From Methylobacterium radiotolerans JCM 2831 (GTDB lineage Bacteria; Pseudomonadota; Alphaproteobacteria; Rhizobiales; Beijerinckiaceae): a DNA stretch of 64,000 nt. The stretch spans positions 2,158,001 to 2,222,000 of the forward strand of contig NC_010505.1 of the NCBI RefSeq assembly GCF_000019725.1, read 5' to 3'. Positions 22,378-33,336 of the stretch are shown here, one piece after another. The notes below the pieces were generated by a model, which saw only the letters and a program-made list of their open reading frames with translations, did no database searches and was not told the DNA's origin. A program made the translations under genes and the position numbers. Within the stretch, counting starts at the first letter, position 1. Each line of letters begins with the position of its first letter.

Positions 22378-22683
22378 CTAGCCCTTCATCATGCTGACGT
22401 CTTCCACCGCGATCGAGCCGCGGTTGCGGAAGAACACCACCAGGATGGCGAGGCCGATCGCCGATTCGGCGGCCGCGACGGTCAGCACGAACAGGGCGAA
22501 GACCTGTCCGGTGATGTCGTTCAGCTGCGTCGAGAAGGCGACGAGGTTGATGTTGACCGAGAGCAGGATCAGCTCGACCGACATCAGGATGACGATGATG
22601 TTCTTGCGGTTGATGAAGATGCCGAGCACGCCGAGCGTGAACAGGATCGCCGCGACGGTGAGGTAGTGGCTCAGGCCGATCAT
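22378..22683 (-). CDS. nuoK: NADH-quinone oxidoreductase subunit K
   Basis: A 101-residue membrane subunit with three segments. The start [20 protein letters not shown] (ATG at 22681-22683) matches the family; longer in-frame readings upstream are not conserved. Two conserved membrane glutamates are visible in the middle, in MSVELILL and [10 protein letters not shown]. It is followed by nuoL. Confidence 0.95.
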   Translation of the reverse strand: MIGLSHYLTVAAILFTLGVLGIFINRKNIIVILMSVELILLSVNINLVAFSTQLNDITGQVFALFVLTVAAAESAIGLAILVVFFRNRGSIAVEDVSMMKG

Positions 22684-22705
22684 CGTTCGAATCTCCGGGC
22701 GATCA

Positions 22706-23326
22706 TCAGACCTCGACACCCTGGCGCGACGGGACCTTTCGGGTCTCCACCGCCATTGCCTGGGTGCGGGCGTTCTGGACCGCGATGCTCTGGCGCTTGA
22801 CACCCGGCCGGTCGCGCAGCGTCAGCACGATCGCGCCGATCATGGCGACCAGCAGGATCAGGCCGGCGAGCTGGAAGAAGTAGGCGTAGTCCGTGTAGAT
22901 CACCCGGCCGAGCGCCTGGGCGTTGGTGAGGTTCTCGGCGGCCGCGACGTTGCCGAGCGGGGCCTGGACGAGGCCCGGGTCGATGCTCCACGAGCCGACG
23001 ACCAGCAGCAACTCGACCAGGAAGATCGCGCCGATCAGGGCGCCAATCGGTAAGTATTGCTGGAAGCCCTGGCGCAGCTCGGCGAAATCGACGTCGAGCA
23101 TCATCACGACGAACAGGAACAGGACCGCGACCGCGCCGACGTAGACGACCACGAGGATCATCGCGAGGAACTCGGCGCCCATCAGGACGAACAGTCCGGC
23201 GGCGTTCACGAAGGCGAGGATCAGGAACAGCACCGAGGCGACGGGATTGCGCGAGGCGATCACCATGAAGCCCGACGCGACCGTGATGCTCGCGAACAGA
23301 TAGAAGAAGGCGGCTGCTGCGGTCAT
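22706..23326 (-). CDS. nuoJ: NADH-quinone oxidoreductase subunit J
   Basis: A 206-residue membrane subunit with five segments. I chose the ATG at 23324-23326 ([19 protein letters not shown]), where family similarity begins. The segment [18 protein letters not shown] holds the pi-bulge region involved in the active/deactive transition. A 222-base gap with repeats separates it from nuoI, the only large gap in the nuo cluster. Confidence 0.95.
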   Translation of the reverse strand: MTAAAAFFYLFASITVASGFMVIASRNPVASVLFLILAFVNAAGLFVLMGAEFLAMILVVVYVGAVAVLFLFVVMMLDVDFAELRQGFQQYLPIGALIGAIFLVELLLVVGSWSIDPGLVQAPLGNVAAAENLTNAQALGRVIYTDYAYFFQLAGLILLVAMIGAIVLTLRDRPGVKRQSIAVQNARTQAMAVETRKVPSRQGVEV

Positions 23327-23443
23327 GCGCTGGTCGGGATCGGCCGCCGGAGCGGCCCCTTCTGCCGTGCGTGGAGACGGTCCGCAGCGGGCGGCCCGTC
23401 TATAGAACCCGGTCGGCGGGGGCACAACAGCGCCCCCGGCATG

Positions 23444-23520
23444 GCTCTAGAGGATCGCACCGGAAACGGGAACCGGCACGGTGCTCTAGAGGCTTGTTCT
23501 CGCATCATCTTCTTCCGAGA
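23444..23520. repeat. intergenic repeat with GCTCTAGAGG direct copies inside the nuo operon
   Basis: GCTCTAGAGG occurs at 23444-23453 and again at 23483-23492. Between them GCACCG (23457-23462) and CGGTGC (23479-23484) can pair. The second copy continues into CTTGTTCTCGCATCATCTT, a form I recognise as common in intergenic repeats of Bradyrhizobium and Methylobacterium. It fills the gap between nuoI and nuoJ. Confidence 0.5.
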
Positions 23521-23548
23521 GCCGGCGGCCGCCCTTCGGGACGACGCG

Positions 23549-24037
23549 TCAGCGATACGGCGCGTCCATCGCGATGTTGCGGGCGATCTCACGCTCCCAG
23601 CGGTCGCCGTTCAGCAGGAGCTTCTGCTTGTCGTAGAGAAGCTCCTCCCGGGTCTCCACCGAGAATTCGAAGTTGGGGCCCTCGACGATGGCGTCCACCG
23701 GGCAGGCCTCCTGGCACATGCCGCAGTAGATGCACTTCACCATGTCGATGTCGTAGCGCGTCGTCCGGCGTGTGCCGTCGTTGCGGCGGGGGCCCGCCTC
23801 GATGGTGATCGCCTGCGCCGGGCAGATCGCCTCGCAGAGCTTGCAGGCGATGCAGCGCTCCTCGCCGTTGGGGTAGCGGCGCAGGGCGTGCTCGCCCCGG
23901 AAGCGCGGGCCGCGGTGGCCCATCTCGAAGGGGTAGTTGATCGTGGCCTTCGGCTTGAAGAAGTAGCGCATGCCGAGGATCATCCCCGACACGAACTCCT
24001 TCAGGAGAAGGCTCTTGGCGACCTGATCGAGCTTCAT
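23549..24037 (-). CDS. nuoI: NADH-quinone oxidoreductase subunit I
   Basis: A 162-residue ferredoxin-like subunit carrying two 4Fe-4S clusters (N6a and N6b). The two motifs [12 protein letters not shown] and [12 protein letters not shown] are complete. It passes electrons toward NuoB in the peripheral arm. It starts 28 bases after nuoH. Confidence 0.96.
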   Translation of the reverse strand: MKLDQVAKSLLLKEFVSGMILGMRYFFKPKATINYPFEMGHRGPRFRGEHALRRYPNGEERCIACKLCEAICPAQAITIEAGPRRNDGTRRTTRYDIDMVKCIYCGMCQEACPVDAIVEGPNFEFSVETREELLYDKQKLLLNGDRWEREIARNIAMDAPYR

Positions 24038-24065
24038 GCCCGGATCTCCGATGCGAAGGGTGGGC

Positions 24066-25088
24066 TCAGGCGCCCGGCGCGAGGCCGGTCAGCTTGAGCA
24101 CGAAGGCGACGACGACGACCGAGATCAGGGAGATCGGCAGGAAGACCTTCCAGCCGAGGCGCATGAGCTGATCGTAGCGGTAGCGGGGCACGATGGACTT
24201 CACCATCGCGAACAGGAAGAACAGGAAGCTGGCCTTCAGGGTGAACCAGATCACGCCCGGCACCCAGGTGAAGGGCGCGAACGGGATCGGGGACAGCCAG
24301 CCGCCCATGAACAGGATGGTCCCGAGGGCGCACATGCTCATGATGGCGACGTACTCGCCGAGCATGAACAGCAGGTACGGGGTCGAGGAATACTCGACCA
24401 TGTAGCCGGCCACGAGCTCCGACTCGGCCTCCGGCAGGTCGAAGGGCGGGCGGTTGGTCTCGGCGAGCGCCGAGACAAAGAACACCACGAACATCGGGAA
24501 CAGCCACAGCCAGTACCAGCCGAAGATCCCGAGACTGGTGTCCTGCGCCATGACGATGCGCGAGAGGTTGAGCGAGCCGGCGCAGAGCAGCACGCAGATG
24601 ATCACGAAGCCGAGCGACACCTCGTACGAGATCATCTGCGCCGCCGAGCGGAGCGCGCCGAGGAACGCGTATTTCGAGTTCGACGCCCAGCCGCCCATGA
24701 TGACGCCGTACACGCCGAGCGACGAGATCGCGAAGATGTAGGTGATGCCGACGTTGATGTCGGCGATCGCCCAGCCGTCGGCGAGCGGGATCACCGCCCA
24801 GCTCGACAGGGCGAGCATCGCGAAGACCAGCGGCGCCAGCAGGTAGATCGCCTTGTTGGCGCCCGCCGGGATCACCGGCTCCTTGATCACGAACTTGATC
24901 AGGTCGGCGAAGGACTGGAACAGGCCGAACGGCCCGACCACGTTCGGGCCGCGCCGGAGCTGCACCGCCGCCCAGATCTTCCGGTCGGCGAGCAGCGCGT
25001 AGGCGATGAAGACGAGGAGCGCCGAGAGGAGCACGAAGCTCTTCAGCACGATCAGGAGCACGGTCCCGAGGATTTCGAGCGGCGTCAT
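24066..25088 (-). CDS. nuoH: NADH-quinone oxidoreductase subunit H
   Basis: A 340-residue membrane subunit with eight segments. It joins the peripheral arm to the membrane arm and forms part of the quinone chamber. The motif [20 protein letters not shown] is complete, as is the loop [15 protein letters not shown]. It starts 13 bases after nuoG. Confidence 0.96.
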   Translation of the reverse strand: MTPLEILGTVLLIVLKSFVLLSALLVFIAYALLADRKIWAAVQLRRGPNVVGPFGLFQSFADLIKFVIKEPVIPAGANKAIYLLAPLVFAMLALSSWAVIPLADGWAIADINVGITYIFAISSLGVYGVIMGGWASNSKYAFLGALRSAAQMISYEVSLGFVIICVLLCAGSLNLSRIVMAQDTSLGIFGWYWLWLFPMFVVFFVSALAETNRPPFDLPEAESELVAGYMVEYSSTPYLLFMLGEYVAIMSMCALGTILFMGGWLSPIPFAPFTWVPGVIWFTLKASFLFFLFAMVKSIVPRYRYDQLMRLGWKVFLPISLISVVVVAFVLKLTGLAPGA

Positions 25089-25101
25089 CGGTCTTGAGCT
25101 C

Positions 25102-27183
25102 CTACTCGGCCGCCGCGAGGGGCCGCGCCTCGGCGGCGCGCTCCCGGGCGAGGCGCGAGCACTCCGCGAGGATGCGCGAGGCGCGGGCGATCGGGTTGGT
25201 GAGATAGAAGTCGGTCACCGGCGACGCGAAGGCCGGTCCGGTCGCGGAGCCGCCGAGACCGGCGAGCCGGTCGACCGCTTCCGCGACGGTGCCGGGCGCC
25301 ACGGCCCCGATCGCCGCCAGATGCGGGTGGGCGGCGTAGAGCGCCCGGCGGAGGGCGGTGAGCGAGTCGAACGGCAGGCGCTTGCCCAGCACGTCCGAGA
25401 GGGCGCGCAGGATCGCCCAATCCTCGCGGGCGTCGCCCGGCGGGAAGGCGGCGCGGTTGCCCATCTGGACCCGGCCTTCCGTGTTCACCCAGGTCGCCGA
25501 CTTCTCGCTATAGGCGGCCCCCGGCAGGATCACGTCGGCGCGGGAGGCCCCGCGATCTCCGTGGCTGCCCTGGTAGACCACGAAAGCGCCCGGGGCGACG
25601 TCACGCTCGTCGGCGCCGAGGTTGAACAGGACGTCGAGGGCGCCGGGCTCCAGCATCTGCGCGAAGGTCAATCCGCCCTCCCCCGGCACGAAGCCGAGAT
25701 CGAGCGCCCCGACCCGGGCAGCGGCCGTGTGCAGCACGCCGAAGCCGTTCCACTCGGCCGAGACCGCGCCGATCTCCTTCGCGAGGGAGGCTGCAGCGGC
25801 CAGGACGTCCGGCGCGGCGCTCGCGCCGACGATCACGAGCGGCGCCTTGGCCTCCTTGAGCACGTCGAGGAAGCTGTGCTCGCCGCGGGCGAGCGCCGCC
25901 AGCGAATCGGGGCCGGCGCCGATGTAGTGGCTCGGATAGGTCAGGTCGACCGGCTCGCCGATCACGCCCACCGCCAGCGGCGCCATGCGCCAGCGCTTGC
26001 GGATCCGCACGTTCAGCAGCGAGGCCTCGGTGCGCGGGTTGGCGCCGACGATCAGGATCGCGTCCGCGGCCTCGAGGCCCGCGATCGTCGGGTTGAAGAT
26101 GTAGGAGGCGCGGCCGAGCGCCGGGTCGAGGCCGGCATCGGTCTGGCGGCAGTCGAGGTTCGGCGAGCCGAGACCCTTCATCAGCTCGCGGAGCGCGTAG
26201 ATCTCCTCGACGCCCGAAAGATCGCCGACGATCGCGCCGATGCGCTTCGGATCCGCGCCCTTCACCTTGGCGGCGATCGCCTGAAAAACCTCACCCCAGG
26301 AGGCGGGACGCAGGCGACCGTTCTCGCGCAGGTAGGGCCGGTCGAGGCGCTGCATCCGCAGCCCATCGATGTGGTAGCGCGTCTTGTCGGAGATCCACTC
26401 CTCGTTGATCTCCTCGCTGATCCGCGGCTCGATCTGCATGACCTCGCGGCCGCGGGTGTCGATGCGGATCGACGAGCCGACCGCGTCCATCACGTCGACC
26501 GACTCGGTCTTGTTCAGCTCCCAGGGGCGGACGTTGTAGCTCTGCGGCCGGTGCACGAGGGCGCCGACCGGGCAGAGGTCGGCGACGTTGCCCTGAAGCT
26601 CCGAGGCCATCGACTGCTCGAGGTAGCTGGTGATCTCCATGTCCTCGCCGCGACCGATGGCGCCGAGGTCGGGCACGCCCGCCACCTCGGCGAGGAAGCG
26701 CACGCAGCGGGTGCAGTGTATGCAGCGGTTCATCGCGGTCCGCACCAGCGGCCCGATATGCTTCTCCTCGACCGCGCGCTTGTTCTCCGTGTAGCGGGTC
26801 GAATCGACCCCGTAGGCCATGGCCTGGTCCTGCAGGTCGCAGTGGCCGCCCTGGTCGCAGATCGGGCAGTCGAGGGGGTGGTTGATGAGGAGGAACTCCA
26901 TCACCCCTTCCCGCGCTTTCTTGGTGCCCTGCGAGCGGGTCAGCACCTCCGGCGGCTCGCCGTTCGGGCCGGGGCGGCAATCCTTCACCGCGTAGGCGCA
27001 GGAGGCCACCGGCTTCGGCGCGCCCTTCAGCTCGACGAGGCACATGCGGCAATTGCCGGCGATCGACAGGCGCTCGTGGAAGCAGAAGCGCGGGATCTCG
27101 GCCCCCGCGGCCTCGCAGGCCTGGAGCAGCGTGTAATCGGCGGGGACGTCGACCTCGGTGCCGTCGACGAGGATTTTTGTCAT
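25102..27183 (-). CDS. nuoG: NADH-quinone oxidoreductase subunit G
   Basis: A 693-residue peripheral-arm subunit. The N-terminal ferredoxin domain has the 2Fe-2S cysteines in PRFCFHE, GNCRMC and [12 protein letters not shown] and [10 protein letters not shown] belong to the 4Fe-4S ligand region. The rest resembles molybdopterin oxidoreductases but carries no cofactor in this family. The length fits the mitochondrial-type form (75 kDa subunit). A 69-residue coiled-coil gene precedes it. Confidence 0.96.
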   Translation of the reverse strand: MTKILVDGTEVDVPADYTLLQACEAAGAEIPRFCFHERLSIAGNCRMCLVELKGAPKPVASCAYAVKDCRPGPNGEPPEVLTRSQGTKKAREGVMEFLLINHPLDCPICDQGGHCDLQDQAMAYGVDSTRYTENKRAVEEKHIGPLVRTAMNRCIHCTRCVRFLAEVAGVPDLGAIGRGEDMEITSYLEQSMASELQGNVADLCPVGALVHRPQSYNVRPWELNKTESVDVMDAVGSSIRIDTRGREVMQIEPRISEEINEEWISDKTRYHIDGLRMQRLDRPYLRENGRLRPASWGEVFQAIAAKVKGADPKRIGAIVGDLSGVEEIYALRELMKGLGSPNLDCRQTDAGLDPALGRASYIFNPTIAGLEAADAILIVGANPRTEASLLNVRIRKRWRMAPLAVGVIGEPVDLTYPSHYIGAGPDSLAALARGEHSFLDVLKEAKAPLVIVGASAAPDVLAAAASLAKEIGAVSAEWNGFGVLHTAAARVGALDLGFVPGEGGLTFAQMLEPGALDVLFNLGADERDVAPGAFVVYQGSHGDRGASRADVILPGAAYSEKSATWVNTEGRVQMGNRAAFPPGDAREDWAILRALSDVLGKRLPFDSLTALRRALYAAHPHLAAIGAVAPGTVAEAVDRLAGLGGSATGPAFASPVTDFYLTNPIARASRILAECSRLARERAAEARPLAAAE

Positions 27184-27193
27184 CGGTGCAATC

Positions 27194-27403
27194 TCAGTGC
27201 GGGGCGTCGGCGAGATCGAGGCGTCGCTCGATCCGCTCGATGCGAAGCTCGACCCTGTCGATCCGCCGGTGGACGCCAGCCAGATTCTCTTCGACCGCGG
27301 CCATGCGGCCTTTCAGTTCTCGGACATCATCGCTGAGGCGATCGACCTTCTCGTCGATCCGCCGCAGGTACACGAGCATCAGGTTGTCAGGCTGGCTCGT
27401 CAT
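27194..27403 (-). CDS. 69-residue coiled-coil protein inside the nuo operon
   Basis: The protein starts MTSQPDNLMLVYLRRIDEKV and continues as one long amphipathic helix with heptads of Leu, Val and Ile (RLSDDVRELKGRMAAVEENL, then RVELRIERIERRLDL). It should form a coiled-coil dimer or trimer. It fits tightly between nuoF (4-base gap) and nuoG (10-base gap), which argues for expression with complex I. Similar short proteins occur widely in Hyphomicrobiales outside nuo operons, as I recall, so it may be a passenger. No function is assigned. Confidence 0.65.
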   Translation of the reverse strand: MTSQPDNLMLVYLRRIDEKVDRLSDDVRELKGRMAAVEENLAGVHRRIDRVELRIERIERRLDLADAPH

Positions 27404-27407
27404 CGGA

Positions 27408-28709
27408 TCACTCCGCGGCCATCGGCACAGGCTCGCTGTGCGGGTTGGCGGTGTAGCGGTCGATGCGCTTCTCGATCTCCGGGCGGAAGTGCCGGATCAG
27501 GCCCTGGATCGGCCAGGCCGCCGCGTCGCCGAGCGCGCAGATCGTGTGACCCTCGATCTGCTTGGTGACCTCGAACAGCATGTCGATCTCGCGCTTCTGC
27601 GCGCGGCCCTCGGTCATGCGCTGCATCACCCGCCACATCCAGCCGGTGCCCTCGCGGCAGGGCGTGCACTGGCCGCAGGACTCGTGCTTGTAGAAGTACG
27701 AGATCCGCGTGATCGCCGCGACGATGTCGGTGGACTTGTCGAGGACGATCACCGCCGCCGTGCCGAGGCCGGAACCCAGGTTGCGCAGGGTGTCGAAGTC
27801 CATCTTGGCGTCGACGATCTGCTCGGCCGGCACCAGCGGCACCGAGGAGCCGCCCGGGATCGAGCACAGCAGGTTGTCCCAGCCGCCGCGCATGCCGCCG
27901 CAATGGCGGTCGATGAGCTCGCGGAAGGTGATGCCGAGCTCCTCCTCGACGTTGCACGGCTTGTTGACGTGGCCGGAGACGCAGAAGAGCTTCGTGCCGG
28001 TGTTGTTCTTGCCGCCGAGCCCCGCGAACCACGCGCCGCCCCGGCGCAGGATCGTGCCGGCGACCGCGATCGACTCGACGTTGTTCACGGTCGTGGGGCA
28101 GCCGTAGAGGCCCATATTGGCGGGGAACGGCGGCTTCAGCCGCGGCATCCCCTTCTTGCCCTCCAGGCTCTCGATGAGCGCCGTCTCCTCGCCGCAGATA
28201 TAGGCGCCCGCGCCGTGGTGGACGTAGATGTCGAACGGGTAGTCGTGCACGTTCGACTGGCCGACGAGCCGGGCCGCGTAGGCCTCGTCCACGGCCTTCT
28301 GGAGCGCGTGCTTCTCGGCGACGTACTCGCCGCGGATGTAGATGTAGCAGGCATGCGCGTTCATCGCGAAACACGCCAGCATGCAGCCTTCGATCAGGAG
28401 ATGCGGGTCGTGCCGCATGATCTCCCGGTCCTTGCAGGTGCCCGGCTCCGACTCGTCGGCGTTGACCACGAGGTAGTGCGGGCGCCCGTCGGACTTCTTG
28501 GGCATGAACGACCACTTGAGGCCGGTGGGGAAGCCCGCGCCGCCGCGGCCGCGCAGGCCCGAGGCCTTCATCTCCTCGATGATCCAGTCGCGGCCCTGCT
28601 CCAGGAGGAACTTGGTCCCGTCCCACGCGCCGCGCTTCTTGGCGGCCTCCAGGCCCGGCGAGTGCAGCCCGTAGAGGTTGGTGAAGATGCGATCCTGATC
28701 CGACAGCAT
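27408..28709 (-). CDS. nuoF: NADH-quinone oxidoreductase subunit F
   Basis: A 433-residue subunit that binds NADH and FMN and carries the N3 4Fe-4S cluster. The Gly-rich motif [15 protein letters not shown] and the cluster motif [12 protein letters not shown] are complete. It accepts electrons from NADH and passes them to NuoG. It starts 9 bases after nuoE. Confidence 0.96.
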   Translation of the reverse strand: MLSDQDRIFTNLYGLHSPGLEAAKKRGAWDGTKFLLEQGRDWIIEEMKASGLRGRGGAGFPTGLKWSFMPKKSDGRPHYLVVNADESEPGTCKDREIMRHDPHLLIEGCMLACFAMNAHACYIYIRGEYVAEKHALQKAVDEAYAARLVGQSNVHDYPFDIYVHHGAGAYICGEETALIESLEGKKGMPRLKPPFPANMGLYGCPTTVNNVESIAVAGTILRRGGAWFAGLGGKNNTGTKLFCVSGHVNKPCNVEEELGITFRELIDRHCGGMRGGWDNLLCSIPGGSSVPLVPAEQIVDAKMDFDTLRNLGSGLGTAAVIVLDKSTDIVAAITRISYFYKHESCGQCTPCREGTGWMWRVMQRMTEGRAQKREIDMLFEVTKQIEGHTICALGDAAAWPIQGLIRHFRPEIEKRIDRYTANPHSEPVPMAAE

Positions 28710-28718
28710 GTCAGGTCC

Positions 28719-30092
28719 TCACTGAGCCGGCGCCGACAGGGCCTTGGCCTGCCCCACCCAGTTCTCGCGGTCGATGCGACCCGGGAACGCGAGGTAGGTG
28801 CCGACCCAGGCGATCTCGTCGCGGGACCAGGCGGCGATCTGGTCGAAGTGGTAGATGCCGAGCCCGTTCAGGCGCTGGCTGTTGCCCGGGCCGATGCCCT
28901 TGATGCGCGTCAGCTCGTCCGGCTTCCCGGCGCGGGCCGCGTCGAGGCCCGGCGGGCGCTCGCCCACGGCGTCCGCCTTCTGCTCGGGGCTGGCATCCTT
29001 CGGCAGGGCCGCGAGGGCGCCGGCGATGCGGGCCTCCTCGGCCTCGGCCGCCATCTCGCCCTCGCTGGCCCCAGAGGCTTCCGGCTGCTGCGGGACGGCG
29101 TCGCGGTCCGGCACCGCCTGGTGGCCCTGCTCGCCGGCCGCGGGCTCGCCCTCGGCGACGCGCTTGGCCGGCGAGTCGAGCACGTCCGCGTCGCCCTGGC
29201 GGGCGGCGCCGTGCTTGGCGGTGGACCGGCCGCGCTCGGCCGCGTCCGCGCGATCCTCGGGCTTGACCGGCGTCTCGCCGTCGGCGGCGCGCTGGGCCGG
29301 CGCATCGGTGACCGTGCGCTCCACCGGGCGGCCGGCATCGGGCCGCGCCGGCTTCGGGTTCTCGGCGGCCTGCTGGGTTCCGGAAGCCGCCTCGCCGGTC
29401 TTGGACACTGGCGCGGCGGCCGGCTCCTCGGCCTTGCCGGCCTCCTCGAAGCGCTTGCGCCACGCGCCGACACGCGACCCGTCGAACAGCGTCGGGTCGG
29501 TGAGGGTGTTCACGGCGCCCTGGGGCTCGGACGAGACGCGCCCGGTCTGCGAGCCGACCTTCACGGGCCGGCCGGCGGCGAGGTCGTCCATCAGCTGGCC
29601 GAGGGACTCAGGCGTCAGGTCCTCGTAGTAATCCTGGTTGATCTGGACCATCGGCGCGTTGCAGCAGGCGCCGAGGCACTCGACCTCGAGCCACGAGAAG
29701 TTGCCGTCGGCCGAGACGTGGCCGGCCGGTCCGAGGCGGGCCTGGAGCATCTCCTTGAGGCCCCGCGCGCCGCAGGAATCGCACGGGACCGTGCCGCAGA
29801 CCTGGATCCAGAACCGCCCGACCGGCTCCAGGGCGAACATCGTGTAGAAGGTCGCCACCTCCAGCACGCGGATGTTCGGCATGCCGAGCTCGGCCGCCAC
29901 CGCCTCGATGGCCGCGCGCGGCAGCCAGCCGCCGTTCTGCTCCTGCGCCCGCCAGAGCAGCGAGATCACCGCGGAGGCCTGACGGCCTTCGGGGTACTTG
30001 GCGATCTGGGTCTTGGCCCACTCGGCGTTCTCGGGGGAGAACGCGAAGCTCTCGGGCTGCTCCGAGGCGGGGGCGAGTCTGCGGTTTGCCAT
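28719..30092 (-). CDS. nuoE: NADH-quinone oxidoreductase subunit E with C-terminal extension
   Basis: The first 220 or so residues are a normal NuoE (24 kDa subunit) with the 2Fe-2S cysteines in CGTVPCDSCG and CLGACCNAP. After that comes a long Ala/Pro/Glu-rich linker (about residues 225-385) and a compact end domain with LTRIKGIGPGNSQRLNGLG, a helix-hairpin-helix-like fold. The 457-residue total is about twice the E. coli length. Extended NuoE proteins occur in other alphaproteobacteria; what the extra domain does is unknown to me. It lies 10 bases after nuoD. Confidence 0.93.
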   Translation of the reverse strand: MANRRLAPASEQPESFAFSPENAEWAKTQIAKYPEGRQASAVISLLWRAQEQNGGWLPRAAIEAVAAELGMPNIRVLEVATFYTMFALEPVGRFWIQVCGTVPCDSCGARGLKEMLQARLGPAGHVSADGNFSWLEVECLGACCNAPMVQINQDYYEDLTPESLGQLMDDLAAGRPVKVGSQTGRVSSEPQGAVNTLTDPTLFDGSRVGAWRKRFEEAGKAEEPAAAPVSKTGEAASGTQQAAENPKPARPDAGRPVERTVTDAPAQRAADGETPVKPEDRADAAERGRSTAKHGAARQGDADVLDSPAKRVAEGEPAAGEQGHQAVPDRDAVPQQPEASGASEGEMAAEAEEARIAGALAALPKDASPEQKADAVGERPPGLDAARAGKPDELTRIKGIGPGNSQRLNGLGIYHFDQIAAWSRDEIAWVGTYLAFPGRIDRENWVGQAKALSAPAQ

Positions 30093-30102
30093 CGCTTCTG
30101 TC

Positions 30103-31293
30103 TTACCGATCCACTTCGCCGAACACGATGTCGAGCGTGCCGAGCACGCAGGACACGTCGGCTAAGAGGTGCCCGCGGCACATCCAGTCCATCGCCTGAA
30201 GATGCGCGAAGCCCGGCGCGCGGATCTTGCAGCGATACGGCTTGTTGGTGCCGTCGGACACCAGATACACGCCGAACTCGCCCTTCGGCGCCTCGACCGC
30301 GGCGTAGACCTCGCCCTCGGGCACGTGGAAGCCCTCGGTGTAGAGCTTGAAGTGGTGGATGAGCGCCTCCATCGAGCGCTTCATCTCCCGGCGTGGCGGC
30401 GGCGCGAACTTGCCGTCGACGGAGGCGATCGGCCCCTGGCCGGCGGGCTCGCGCAGCTTGGCGACGCACTGCTTCATGATGCGCACCGACTGGCGCATCT
30501 CCTCCATGCGGATCACCTGACGATCGTAGGTGTCGCCGTTCTTCCCGACGGGGACGTCGAATTCCATCTCCTCGTAGCACTCGTAGGGCTGCGCCTTGCG
30601 CAGGTCCCACGGGATGCCCGAGCCGCGCACCATCACGCCCGAGAAGCCCCACTGCATCGCCTCGTCCACCGACACGATGCCGATATCGACGTTGCGCTGC
30701 TTGAAGATGCGGTTGGCCATGACGAGGTCGTCGAGGTCCTGGACGACCTGCAGGAACGGGTCGCAGAACGCGTCGATGTCGTCGATGAGCTTTGGCGGCA
30801 GGTCCTGGTGGACGCCGCCCGGCCGGAAGTAGTTGGCGTGGAGCCGGGCGCCGGAGGCCCGCTCGTAGAAGATCATCAGCTTCTCGCGCTCCTCGAAGCC
30901 CCAGAGCGGGGGCGTGAGGGCGCCGACGTCCATCGCCTGCGTGGTGACGTTGAGCAGGTGCGACAGTAGGCGGCCGATCTCGCAGAACAGCACGCGGATC
31001 AGCTGCGCGCGCCGCGGCACCTCGATCCCGGCGAGCTTCTCGATCGCCAGGCAGAAGGCGTGCTCCTGGTTCATCGGCGACACGTAGTCGAGCCGGTCGA
31101 AATAGGGCGTCGCCTGCAGGTAGGTCTTGTACTCGATCAGCTTCTCGGTGCCGCGGTGGAGCAGCCCGATATGCGGGTCGACCCGCTCGACCACCTCGCC
31201 GTCGAGTTCGAGCACGAGGCGCAGCACCCCGTGCGCCGCCGGGTGCTGCGGGCCGAAGTTGATCGCGAAGTTGCGGATGTTGTGTTCGGTCAC
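30103..31293 (-). CDS. nuoD: NADH-quinone oxidoreductase subunit D
   Basis: A 396-residue subunit (49 kDa type) that forms the quinone site together with NuoB. It begins with [22 protein letters not shown], including the His that contacts quinone, and ends with DIVFGEVDR. NuoC and NuoD are separate genes here, unlike the fused form of E. coli. It follows nuoC by 16 bases. Confidence 0.96.
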   Translation of the reverse strand: MTEHNIRNFAINFGPQHPAAHGVLRLVLELDGEVVERVDPHIGLLHRGTEKLIEYKTYLQATPYFDRLDYVSPMNQEHAFCLAIEKLAGIEVPRRAQLIRVLFCEIGRLLSHLLNVTTQAMDVGALTPPLWGFEEREKLMIFYERASGARLHANYFRPGGVHQDLPPKLIDDIDAFCDPFLQVVQDLDDLVMANRIFKQRNVDIGIVSVDEAMQWGFSGVMVRGSGIPWDLRKAQPYECYEEMEFDVPVGKNGDTYDRQVIRMEEMRQSVRIMKQCVAKLREPAGQGPIASVDGKFAPPPRREMKRSMEALIHHFKLYTEGFHVPEGEVYAAVEAPKGEFGVYLVSDGTNKPYRCKIRAPGFAHLQAMDWMCRGHLLADVSCVLGTLDIVFGEVDR

Positions 31294-31309
31294 GGACGGT
31301 CTCCGCGGC

Positions 31310-31957
31310 TCATGCCGACGTCTTCTCGTCGCCGGGCAGCACGTAGTCGGTGCCTTCCCACGGCGACAAGAAGTCGAAGTTCCGGAATTCCTGCGTCAGC
31401 TGCACCGGCTCGTAGACCACCCGCGCCTGGTCCTGGTCGTAGCGGACCTCGACGAAGCCGGTGAGCGGGAAGTCCTTGCGCAGGGGATGCCCCTCGAAGC
31501 CGTAATCGGTGAGCAGGCGGCGCAGGTCGGGATGGCCCGAGAACAGGATCCCGTAGAGGTCGTAGGTCTCGCGCTCGTACCAGTTGGCCGCCGGGAAGAC
31601 CTCGATCACCGAGGGGACCGGCGTCACCTCGTCGGTCTGCACCTTCAGCCGGATGCGCAGGTTATGGCGCAGGGAGAGCAGGTGGTAGACCACGTCGAAG
31701 CGCTTCTCGCGCTGCGGATAGTCCACGCCGCATATGTCGATGAAGTTGCGGAACGCGCAGGCCGGATCGTCGCGCAGGTAGGTGAGCGCGTAGACGATGT
31801 CGGAGGCCTGGACCACCAGCGTCAGCTCGCCGAACGCGATGGCGTGGGACACCACCGCCGGTCCGAGGGCGCCGACGACGCGCTCGGCCATGGCAGCCAC
31901 GGCCGCGTCGCCGTAGACCGGCTGGGTGTGGGGCAGGATCGAGATGCCGTTCGTCAT
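31310..31957 (-). CDS. nuoC: NADH-quinone oxidoreductase subunit C
   Basis: A 215-residue subunit (30 kDa type) of the peripheral arm, with the signature [20 protein letters not shown]. It carries no cofactor and supports the NuoD/NuoB core. It follows nuoB by 9 bases. Confidence 0.95.
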   Translation of the reverse strand: MTNGISILPHTQPVYGDAAVAAMAERVVGALGPAVVSHAIAFGELTLVVQASDIVYALTYLRDDPACAFRNFIDICGVDYPQREKRFDVVYHLLSLRHNLRIRLKVQTDEVTPVPSVIEVFPAANWYERETYDLYGILFSGHPDLRRLLTDYGFEGHPLRKDFPLTGFVEVRYDQDQARVVYEPVQLTQEFRNFDFLSPWEGTDYVLPGDEKTSA

Positions 31958-31966
31958 GGCCGCTCC

Positions 31967-32554
31967 TCAGCGCTCGATCGTGCCGGTCCGGCGGATCTTC
32001 TTCTGCAGCAGCAGCACGCCGTAGAGCAGCGCCTCGGCGGTGGGCGGGCAGCCGGGCACGTAGATGTCCACCGGCACCACCCGGTCGCAGCCGCGCACCA
32101 CCGAGTAGGAGTAGTGATAGTAGCCGCCGCCGTTGGCGCAGGAGCCCATCGAGATGACGTAGCGCGGCTCCGGCATCTGGTCGTAGACCTTGCGCAGCGC
32201 CGGGGCCATCTTGTTGGTCAGCGTGCCGGCGACGATCATCACGTCGGACTGGCGGGGCGAGCCGCGGGGCGCGAAGCCGAATCGCTCGCAATCGTAGCGC
32301 GGCATCGACATCTGCATCATCTCGACCGCGCAGCAGGCGAGACCGAAGGTCATCCACATCAGCGAGCCCGTGCGGGCCCAGTTGATCAGCTCGTCCGTGG
32401 TGGTGAGCAGGAAGCCCCGGTCGGCCAGCTCGTCGCTGATCGACAGGAAGGTCGGATCGTCCGCGCCGATCGGGCGGCCGGTGTTGGGATCGATGATCCC
32501 CTTCGGCTGGGGCGCGATCGCGGGGGCGCGGTTGGTGTCGGTGATCAGGGCCAT
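31967..32554 (-). CDS. nuoB: NADH-quinone oxidoreductase subunit B
   Basis: A 195-residue subunit holding cluster N2, the last electron carrier before quinone. The tandem cysteines in CCAVEMMQ and the cysteines of GSCANGG and [14 protein letters not shown] are complete. It has an N-terminal extension of about 40 residues typical of alphaproteobacteria. It follows nuoA by 42 bases. Confidence 0.96.
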   Translation of the reverse strand: MALITDTNRAPAIAPQPKGIIDPNTGRPIGADDPTFLSISDELADRGFLLTTTDELINWARTGSLMWMTFGLACCAVEMMQMSMPRYDCERFGFAPRGSPRQSDVMIVAGTLTNKMAPALRKVYDQMPEPRYVISMGSCANGGGYYHYSYSVVRGCDRVVPVDIYVPGCPPTAEALLYGVLLLQKKIRRTGTIER

Positions 32555-32596
32555 CGGCGACTCAGGAATTCAGTGCGGGCGGCGAGCGGCGGGACG

Positions 32597-32962
32597 TCAA
32601 TCCCATTCGAGGGCGCCCTTGCGCCACTCGTAGACGAAACCGACCGTCAGCACGCCCAGGAAGACGATCATCGACCAGAAGCCGAACCAGCCCAGATCCC
32701 CGAAGGTGATCGCCCAGGGGAAGAGGAACGCGACCTCGAGGTCGAAGATGATGAACAGGATGGCGACGAGGTAGAAGCGCACGTCGAACTTCATGCGGGC
32801 GTCGTCGAACGCGTTGAAACCGCACTCGTAGGCCGAGAGCTTCTCGGGATCGGGGCTCTTGAAGGCCACCAGGAAGGGGACGACCAGCAGCGCCGTGGCG
32901 ATGAACAGCGCCACGCCGATGAACACGATGAGCGGCAGGTAATCCGCCAACAATCCGGTCAT
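32597..32962 (-). CDS. nuoA: NADH-quinone oxidoreductase subunit A
   Basis: A 121-residue membrane subunit with three segments and the conserved motif [12 protein letters not shown] between the first two. It is the first gene of the nuo operon; the next gene upstream, a tRNA, points the other way. Confidence 0.95.
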   Translation of the reverse strand: MTGLLADYLPLIVFIGVALFIATALLVVPFLVAFKSPDPEKLSAYECGFNAFDDARMKFDVRFYLVAILFIIFDLEVAFLFPWAITFGDLGWFGFWSMIVFLGVLTVGFVYEWRKGALEWD

Positions 32963-33055
32963 GCCAGGGCCTCGCGAGACGAGTGAAACCGCGGTGCGAC
33001 GCCGACCCGGATCCGCCCGTGGAATTGTTCTTATGCCAGGATGCGCGCGGCCGGA

Positions 33056-33084
33056 GGCTTAGTCGAGCCGCCGGTCCGTGACAA
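33056..33084 (-). promoter_or_regulatory. candidate nuo operon promoter
   Basis: Read leftward, TTGTCA (33084-33079) and TAAGCC (33061-33056) are spaced 17 bases, about 95 bases before the nuoA start. The -35 is good and the -10 poor. The 374-base gap between nuoA and tRNA-Asp (32963-33336) shows no gene; two CTGACAG repeats lie further upstream. Confidence 0.3.
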
Positions 33085-33336
33085 TGGCTTGTCGCGTCGC
33101 ACAAAGCGCGCTGTCAGCCTTCCTGTCAGTCATGTCCGAGATGGGCTTGCGCGGCCGCGACACAACACGACGGAAGCGCGCAGGCCCCGAGTCGGGGGGC
33201 TGGTATGCCTGCGCGTGGGGCTCGCGGACGGTGCCGGTACGAATCCGTGGCGGATGCGCTTGACAGGGCCCCGGGCGCCCCATAAACCCCGCCCCGTCGC
33301 CGGGCGAAACGCCCCCACCGAAGGCGACCACGCCGT

